Assembly: GCF_963678635.1 (NCBI RefSeq)
Contig: NC_087062.1
Span: forward strand, 60,737,584-60,801,583
Direction of reading: 5' to 3'
From: Symsagittifera roscoffensis
Taxonomy: Eukaryota > Xenacoelomorpha > Acoela > Convolutidae
DNA length: 64,000 nucleotides
Shown: piece by piece, positions 56,640 to 64,000 of the stretch
How the letters are laid out: the number at the start of each line of letters is the position of its first letter
Position numbering within the stretch: position 1 is the stretch's first letter
Translations under genes and position numbers: made by a program
Notes under the pieces: generated by a model
Told to the model about the DNA's origin: nothing
Seen by the model: the letters and a program-made list of their open reading frames with translations, nothing else
Database searches by the model: none

Positions 56640-57960
56640 CGAACGCAAGTAAACAAAAAAATAGTGACTTAATTTTTGAAATTTTCGAATTTTAAAGAGA
56701 AAAATAGATGCCCCTAAAGCTCTTTGAATGTCTAGAACAATTAATCCTTGAAACTTTTTGGATAAATTAACCCAACTTCAAATAACTGGATCAATGATCA
56801 ATAGGTGATTTTTTTATTCCAGTGGAAAATCTGAACAATACATTCCACTTTCGAACTAGAAGTCAATCACAGTTTTTGTGAACTTTACACTTTTGCTGTT
56901 CGAAAGTGAAGTTTGCTTTCCTTTGAACGATGGAAAAAAACGGAACTTACAAAAATCAAACCGCGAAAAATTAAATTACATCAAATTGAGCCAAAAATTA
57001 AATTATATCAAATTGAGCCAAATTACATTAAAAAAATTAGAAACAGACAGAGTGAGAGACAAATTAGTTAATTTATCGTTAGTCATTTTCTCTGAAAATC
57101 GGATTGAAAAACGAAAAAAAAACACCTAACAGACTGTTGGAAGAGTCAATGAATGCAAGTAAAAAAATAGTGAGTTGTTTATTTTTGAATTTTTTTTCAA
57201 TTTGAAAAAAGATGCCCTGAAGGCTGAATTCCAGGAACAATTATTAATGGAATTTTTTTTCGATTAAATTAACCCAACTTTAGATAACTGGATCAATTAT
57301 CAATGATCAATGGGCAAACTTTTTATTCGGCTCGAAAATATGAACATTGAATTTCAATTTCCACACTAGGAGTCGATCACGGTTTTTGAGATTTTACAGT
57401 TTTGATGTTCGATAAGAAGTTTGCTTTCCATTGAAAATGAAAATGGTTTGAACTTAAAAAGAGATCATAAGTCAAGCCTCGAAAAAGTAAATTTGAGCCT
57501 CAACAAATTTTAAGATTGTTTTTCTGGAAAAAAAAAACGAAAAAGAAAATCATCAGCACCTATGTAAAAGTCTGAACTACTTCATCGACTTATCGAAAAT
57601 TTTTAACTATCCAATTTAGAAGAACAAACACATGGACATAAAACTCATGGAGAAAATGGAGAAAACTGTATCAATAGGTTAAATTATTATTCCACTGGGA
57701 AATCTGAAAATTTAAATCTATAAGTCAATCACGTTTTTCGCAACCTTTGCACCAGCTGCAAAACTAACAAAATCATCACGACCTATACAGGATGTTCACT
57801 ACCTTCAATGACTCAATAAAATAATCAGAAAAACTTTACCTCGCAACTGAGTCAATGAATTTGAATCAGAAATATGACTAAAAGGGCTTCAATATGATAC
57901 CGGGTTAAAGAATCTATAGAGCTAATTTGAATCATCAGGAAAAACTACAACACCTTGAAA
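56640..57960. repeat. Duplicated AACTGGATCA repeat family, left copies
   Basis: Two successive units (from about 56640 and about 57140) share GCAAGTAAA..AAATAGTGA, ATTAACCCAACTT(C/T)A, ATAACTGGATCAAT and CTAG(A/G)AGTC(A/G)ATCAC. The second unit and its flank to about 57920 recur at 63240-64000 in the same orientation and run past the window edge. Weaker relatives are at 6480, 30290, 40190 and 60820. Confidence 0.8.
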
Positions 57961-58043
57961 CTTAAGTCATTTCCTCGAAATTGAGTGACTTGAGGCAAAA
58001 ATTAATGAAAACAAAACTTACTGAGAATATCTGATTTAATACT

Positions 58044-60782
58044 TACTAGCAATTAACGCACCTTCGGTGCTTCGAAATTTTTCGACAACTCATGAAAAAA
58101 ACCGCATATATTGCAAACAACATCTGCAAACTTTTAGTGTACTCTGACTGCACCCAATTACAGGGTTGGTAATTTCGAACTTTTAATTTTTTTTTAAATT
58201 CCAATTTTAAAAACGTCATCTCGAAAACTTAATGGGCCTCTGGAGAAATTTGGAAGCCAGATTTGCAACCACTGAGACTCCCTGAGAGCACCCTACTATA
58301 GGGTTAAAATTTTTTAAACCTAAATTTACCGAAAAAAAAATAATTTTTTTTTTAAAAAAAAGTCTTTTCTCGGAAACTAAAAGGATTTGAGCATTCATAT
58401 TAAGAGGCAAGATTTGAAGCGCCTGGGTGTACGCTGACAATAAGGTTGTATCTTCATCAAGTTAGTAGTTTCAAATTTTTTAAATTTCTTTGTAGATAAG
58501 TTCTTTGAAAATTTTGAAAAAATCGAAAAACGTCACATCTCGGAAACTAAAAGCATTTGAGCATTCGCGTTTAGCAGTCGCATATGGCAAGATTTGCAAC
58601 TCTTTAGAGTACCCTGACAACACCGAACTATAGAGTTGAGAGTTTCAAATTTTGAAAAATAAATAATTTAAACTTTCTGAAAATTTTGTAAAAATCACAA
58701 AAAACGTCATATCTCGAAAACTACAAAAAATTTCGCAGTGATATTTGGAGGCAAGATTCGCAATCCTTGAGAGTACTTTGAAAGGACCTAACTACACGGT
58801 TGGGAATTTCAGATTTTAAAAGAATAAAATTAATTCAAGTTTTCTTATAAATTTTGAAAAATCGCAACGTCATATCTCGAAAACTACAAAGAATTGAGCA
58901 GTGATATTTGGAGGCAAGATTCGCAATCCTTGAGAGTACTTTGACAGAAGCTAACTAGAGGGTTGGGAATTTCAGATTTGTAAAGAATAGAAATAATTCA
59001 AGTTTTCTGAAAAATTTTGAAAAAATCGCAAAAAACGTCATATCTCGAAAACTACAAAGAATTGAGCAGTGATATTTGGAGGCAAGATTCGCAATCCTTG
59101 AGAGTACTTTGAAAGGACCTAACTACACGGTTGGGAATTTCAGATTTTTAAGGAATAGAAATAATTCAAGTTTTCTGAAAAATTTTGAAAAAATCGCAAA
59201 AAACGTCATATCTCGAAAACTACAAAGAATTGAGCAGTGATATTTGCAGGCAAGATTCGGAATTCTTGAGAGTACTTTGACAGAACCTAACTACAGGGTT
59301 GGGAATTTCAGATTTTTAAAGAATAGAAATAATTCAAGTTTTCTGAAAAATTTTGAAAAAATCGCAAAAAACGTCATATCTCGAAAACTACAAAAAAATT
59401 GAGCGGTCATACTTGGAGGCAAGATTCGCAATTTTTGAGAGTACCCCGACAGGACCTAACTACAGGGTTCGGAATTTCAGATTTTTAAAAAGTAATCATA
59501 ATTTAAGTTTTCTGAAAAATCACAAAAAGCATCATATCTCGAAAACTACAAAGAATTGAGCAGTCACATTGGGAGGCAAAATTTGCAATCCTTGAGAGTA
59601 CTTTGATAAGACCTAACTACAGGGTTGGGTATTTCAGATTTTTAAAGAAAAGAAATAATTCAAGTTTTCTGAAAAATTTTGAAAAAATCGCAAAAAACGT
59701 CATATCTCGAAAACTAGAAAGAATTGAGCGGTCATACTTGGAGGCAAGATTCGCAATTTTTGAGAGTACTCCGACAGGACCTAACTACAGGGTTCGGAAT
59801 TTCAGATTTCTAAAAAGTAATCATAATTTAAGTTTTCTGAAAAATTTTGAAAAATCACAAAAAGCGTCATATTTCGAAAACTACAAAGAATTGAGCAGTC
59901 ATATTGGGAGGCAAAATTTGCAATCCTTGAGAGTACTTTGATAAGACCTAACTACAGGGATGGGTATTTCAGATTTTTAAAGAAAAAAAAATAATTCAAG
60001 TTTTCTGAAAAATTTTGAAAAAATCGCAAAAAACGTCATATCTCGAAAACTACAAAGAATTGAGCAATCATATTTGGAGGCAAGATTCGCAATCTTTGAG
60101 ATTACTCTGACAGGACCCAACTACAGGGTTGGGAATTTCAGCTTTTGCGAAAAAAAATTAAAATAAGTTTTCTGAAAATTTTTCGAAAAAATCACAAAAA
60201 ACGTCATATCTCGAAAACTACAAAGAATTGAGCAATCATATTTGGAGGCAAGATTCGCAATCTTTGAGATTACTCAGACAGGACCCAACTACAGGTTTGG
60301 GAATTTCAGCTTTTGCGAAAAAAAATTAAAATAAGTTTTCTGAAAATTTTTCGAAAAAATCACAAAAAACGTCATATCTCGAAAACTACAAGGATTTGAA
60401 CAGTCATATTTTGAGGCAAAATTTGTAACTCCTTAGAGTACTCCGACAGCACCCAACTACAGGGTTGGGAACTTCAAGTTTTGTAAATTATTTTGTTATT
60501 TGAAATTTCTGAAAATTTTTGAAAAAATCTCAAAAATCGTCTTATCTTGTTAACTAAAATGATTCGGGCATTCGAAATTGGAGGCCAAATTCGCAACCCC
60601 TAATTCGATATTGGGCTGCTTAACTTAAACTCGGTAAAATAACCACTAAAATCAAATTAGAAAATCGAAAAAAAAATCTTAACCATTGCAATATACGATA
60701 TAGCTTAAACATGCAAAAATAATACATTGAAAAAGCTTAAACATGGCGAGATAATGAAGCCCGCATTTAAATATATAATAGA
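58044..60782 (+). mobile_element. Satellite-bearing element, copy 3 (largest array)
   Basis: Left end TACTAGCAATTAACGCACC, right end GGCGAGATAATGAAGCCCGC then ATTTAAATATATAATAG. The first 600 bp are nearly the same as copy 2 (42891 onward). The array then holds roughly fifteen units with a period near 166 bp, several almost identical to their neighbours (58990-59400), which indicates recent local amplification. Small open frames in it (59353-59559, 59603-59941) are by-products of the repeat. Confidence 0.85.
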
Positions 60783-61180
60783 TTTGTTGACTAAGACTAC
60801 GAACCCTTTAGACTTTCACAAGAAATATGAGGCCTATAAGGTGTTTGAATTTCAAAAATAACTTATGAGTGGCACTTTTTCGATAAAAATAACCTAAGCT
60901 GAGAAGACTGGCTTATTAGGTAACATTTTTATTCCACTGGAAATTCTTTAAAATCCACTTACGAAACTAGAAGTCGTCCACGGTTTTCCGCATCAAAAAC
61001 TTTCTCAGTTGTAGGGCAAAAAATTCCAACCAATTGGCAAACCAATTGCTCAAGAAGTTCAAATGAACAAAAAAGCATTAGTATGTATAAATACAATTTT
61101 CTGTACATATTATAGCATTTAAAAACATTTTTTGGAATAAACATACAACTGTCTCCACAGCGTTCATTGTAAAAAAAAAC
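60783..61180. other. AT-rich stretch, no gene seen
   Basis: Contains a weak relative of the AACTGGATCA repeat (about 60820-60990) and nothing else recognised. Confidence 0.5.
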
Positions 61181-63240
61181 AAGTTGAGGGCAGTGGCTTA
61201 ACATGAATGCGACTCTAGCAATACAATGGGTTCTATTATAGCTCTACATAATCCAATTTTTCGCCGCAATTTATTTTTGGCCTAAATTTTACTGCTAGGC
61301 TGCTATACACCTTTGTATACAAAATTGCATGCTATATCAGGGAAAAAACTGCATTTGGCATATGAAAAAATTGCCAGAGCTATAAAGTTTAAAAGTTTTG
61401 TGGAACACATCAAAACATAAGTAAATTTATCCTCGAAGCTACGCAGCATAATTTTGACAAGCCGGAAGATTTTTAATCGAAAAAAAAAAAATAAACAAAA
61501 CAAAAGTATCAGACAAAACAAACTGCATTTTAAAAATGGGAAGATGAGCCGACGGAAATTAAAACAAAGATTATGAAAAAAAAATCTTGTTTCCAGAATT
61601 TTATTTGAAAAAAGGTATTAGTTGAAACGAACTTCCCCTAAATACTCCTGAATTATATGTTTATTAATATTTTCAAGAAATCGAGCAAATCAGCAGTCTG
61701 CATGTCAGCAGTCGTGGAAATTACTATTAAAATTGACCATACTATGAACAAAGTTATTTACGGGAAAAAAGCCTCGTTTCCGGATGCAATACCCTTGCTT
61801 ATCGCAAGAGTAATAACCAAGAGTAAGCCGGCACGCTGACCTTACTAGCTCGAAATTAGACCACAAATCAAAAACTTTTAACCAGTTTTTCTCGACACGA
61901 GAAAAAAGTCATGTTTTAAATTTCTTTCGAATCACGACTGACAGAGCTTTATTTGGATATATCACTCGGCCCATTCCTATGACTATGTGGTACCTGATTT
62001 TTCGTAGAAATAAAAAGAAAAACTGAAACCCACCAGAATACAAAACCCCTCCCCATTTTTCAAATGATCGGAACAAAAAAACAAAAAACTGTTAATAAGT
62101 AAGTAGAAACACACGACGTAAAAGATGAGGTCGTTTGGCCAGTTTAATTCGTTATCTTTTTTCAAATTTAGGACTAATTCTTACTTATCTATGTATGTCT
62201 CAATATATAGGAACTAAGCCTTTAGGGAACTAAGCTATAGGACTGGTTTTATCAATATTCAATATCTAGATTTTTTAGAGAACAAAACAATGGGTTGAGA
62301 GCACTCGCCTCAGATAAATGCGACCCTAGCAAAACAATAAGTTCAATTACGGTTCTAGGTAATCAATTTTTCGTCGCAATTTTTTTTCCTAAATTTTACT
62401 GCCAGGCTGCTGTACCTATTTGTAAAAAAAAATTGGCATGGCATTTAGCATACGAAAAAGTTGTCAGACCTATGAAGTTCCAAAAATCTTAGGAAACATA
62501 AAACATTAAAGTAAATTTATCCTCGAATCAATGCAACATAATTTGACTAAACTGAGATAGCATAAGCCAAAACCGTTCAATCGAAAAAAGAACAAACGAA
62601 CCAGTACCGAAGAACACAAACTGCCTTTAAAAATGGAAGATGAGCCGACGGAAACTAGGACGAAAACAACATATATTCAAAAGAAAACCCTGTTTCAAAA
62701 AATTTATTTGAATAAAAAACAAAGCCTGCACGCTGACGTTACTAGTTCGACAAAAGGCCACAAATCGAAAATTTCAAAGCTGTTTTTCTCGACACAAGAA
62801 AGTTACCATGTTTTAAATTTCTGTTAAGAATCTCGACTGAAATGTCTTTAATATGATAAATCACTCGGCCCATTCCAATGATTATTTAAGGCACCTGAAC
62901 TTTCGTGAAAAACTGAAACCCACCAGAATACGAAATTCCTCCCCAATAGTATACAATGAAAAAACACGAAAAAAGATGAGGTCGTTTGGCCAGACTAATT
63001 CAAAATATTTTTTGAACTCATACACTACTTCCAACTCATCTGTGTATGTCTCAAAAAATAGGAACTAAGCCATTAGAAAACTAAGCCATTCAATAATTAA
63101 AATTAAATGCTAGGCTGCTGTACCTATTTATAAACAAAATGACATGATAATTAATCGAAGAAAACTGCATTCAGCTACAATGAAAAGTTCTCAGAGCTAC
63201 AACAAATTGGGAAACACATTTAAGTAAATTGAAACTCAAA
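61180..63240. repeat. Diverged segmental tandem duplication, no gene seen
   Basis: 61200-62080 and 62300-62960 match in order: ATGCGAC(T/C)CTAGCAA, TACTGC(T/C)AGGCTGCT, AAGTAAATTTATCCTCGAA, TTTTTCTCGACAC and ATCACTCGGCCCATTCC, with an unequal spacing caused by indels. A third piece of the first part begins near 63100 (GCTAGGCTGCTGTACCTATTT). A relative of the last part is at 22320-22440. Confidence 0.75.
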
Positions 63241-64000
63241 GCAATGAACGCAAGTAAAAAAAAACAGTGAGTTGTTTATTTTTGAATTTTTTTTTGAAAA
63301 AAGACGCCCTGAAGGCTGAATTCCAGGTACAATTATTGATAGAAATTTTTTTTGGTTAAATTAACCCAACTTTAGATAACTGGATCAATTATCAATAGGT
63401 AAATGATCAATGGGCAAACATGTTATTCGGCTGGGAAATATGAACATTGAATTTCATTTTCCACACAAGGAGTCGATCACGGTTTTTGAAATTTTACAGT
63501 TTCGCTGTTCGATAAGAAGTTTGCTTTCCATTGAAAATGAAAATGGTTTGAACTTAAAAAGAGACCATAAGTCAAGCATCGAAAAAGTAAATTTGAGCCT
63601 CAACAAATTTTAAGATTGTTTTTCTGGAAAAAAAAACGAAAAAGAAAATCATCAGCACCTATGTAAAAGTCTTAACTAATTCATCAACTTTCAAAATCTT
63701 TAACTATCCAAATTCGAAGAACAAACACATGGACTTAAAACTCATGGAAAAATTGGAGAAAACTGGATCAATAGGTTAAATTATTATACCACTGGGAAAT
63801 CTGAAAATTTAAATCTACTTTAAAATCTATAAGTCAATCACGTTTTTCGCAACCGTTGCACCAGCTGCAAAGCTAACAAAATCATCACGACAAATACAGG
63901 ATGTTCACTACATTCAATGACTCAATAAAATAATCAGAAAAACTTTACCTCGCAACTGAGTCAATAAATTTGAATCAGAAATATGACTAAGAGTGCTTCA
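63240..64000. repeat. AACTGGATCA repeat family, right copy (cut by the window edge)
   Basis: It matches about 57140-57920 at high identity over its whole length, including GGTCATTC-free unique stretches such as CATCAGCACCTATGTAAAAG and CACCAGCTGCAAA. It carries the same order of landmarks and continues outside the window. Confidence 0.85.

Noticed and set aside
56222-56695. 157-codon plus-strand frame
   Set aside because: It lies opposite the 5' end of the two-exon gene, is built on short repeats and a very A-rich stretch, and resembles no protein.
59353-59941. Open frames in the large satellite array
   Set aside because: They recur with the 166-bp unit and follow its sequence; the frames are not kept between units.

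Overview
The window is nuclear DNA from an animal, most likely an invertebrate. It is AT-rich and crowded with repeats. It carries spliced genes with GT/AG introns, one of them a RING/IBR-PARP gene with introns up to about 5.4 kb, and remnants of Penelope-like, R2-type and CR1/Jockey-type retroelements. I cannot name the phylum. Two neighbouring genes near 55-56 kb have a TTTCAG 3' splice site 2 and 8 bases before their start codons. They lie head to tail about 340 bp apart, which would fit spliced-leader trans-splicing and an operon. This is an inference.

Layout. 1-8.9 kb: a direct duplication (1-1763 = 7146-8908) surrounds an R2-type retrotransposon ORF (minus strand) that has lost its 3' end, and a broken Penelope-like element (plus strand). 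6.9-15.3 kb: a decayed coding block on the minus strand, visibly richer in GC than its surroundings. It begins with an SGNH/GDSL-hydrolase-like domain and ends with a Cys-rich segment and a membrane helix. No reverse transcriptase is visible in it, so it looks like a large mobile element or an old virus-like insertion of unknown type. 15.3-31.5 kb: mostly AT-rich noncoding DNA with CR1/Jockey-type relics, a possible small spliced gene (18.2-18.8 kb), large inverted repeats, hairpins, minisatellites and MITEs.

31.6-41.8 kb, minus strand: the best multi-exon gene. Six exons join in perfect phase to encode RING-like, IBR and second IBR zinc-binding modules followed by a PARP catalytic domain. 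This would be a combined ubiquitin-ligase-like and ADP-ribosyltransferase protein of about 560 residues. Its introns hold MITEs, tRNA-derived SINEs and a decayed copy of one of its own exons.

42.9-60.8 kb: two of three copies of an element with an internal array of roughly 165-bp satellite-like units (the third is at 25.3-26.4 kb). Between them lies a 5.2-kb foldback-like structure (44.7-49.9 kb) whose two ends are arrays of the same 20-bp repeat in opposite orientation. It encloses a 680-bp polypyrimidine tract. 53.3-56.2 kb, minus strand: an intact, intronless NADPH-cytochrome P450 reductase gene and, upstream, a two-exon gene for an unrecognised 148-residue protein. 56.6-64 kb: duplicated AT-rich repeats, no genes seen.

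Functionally, P450 reductase supplies electrons to microsomal P450s and heme oxygenase. The RING/IBR-PARP protein is the least conventional host gene. The rest is a record of mobile-element activity.
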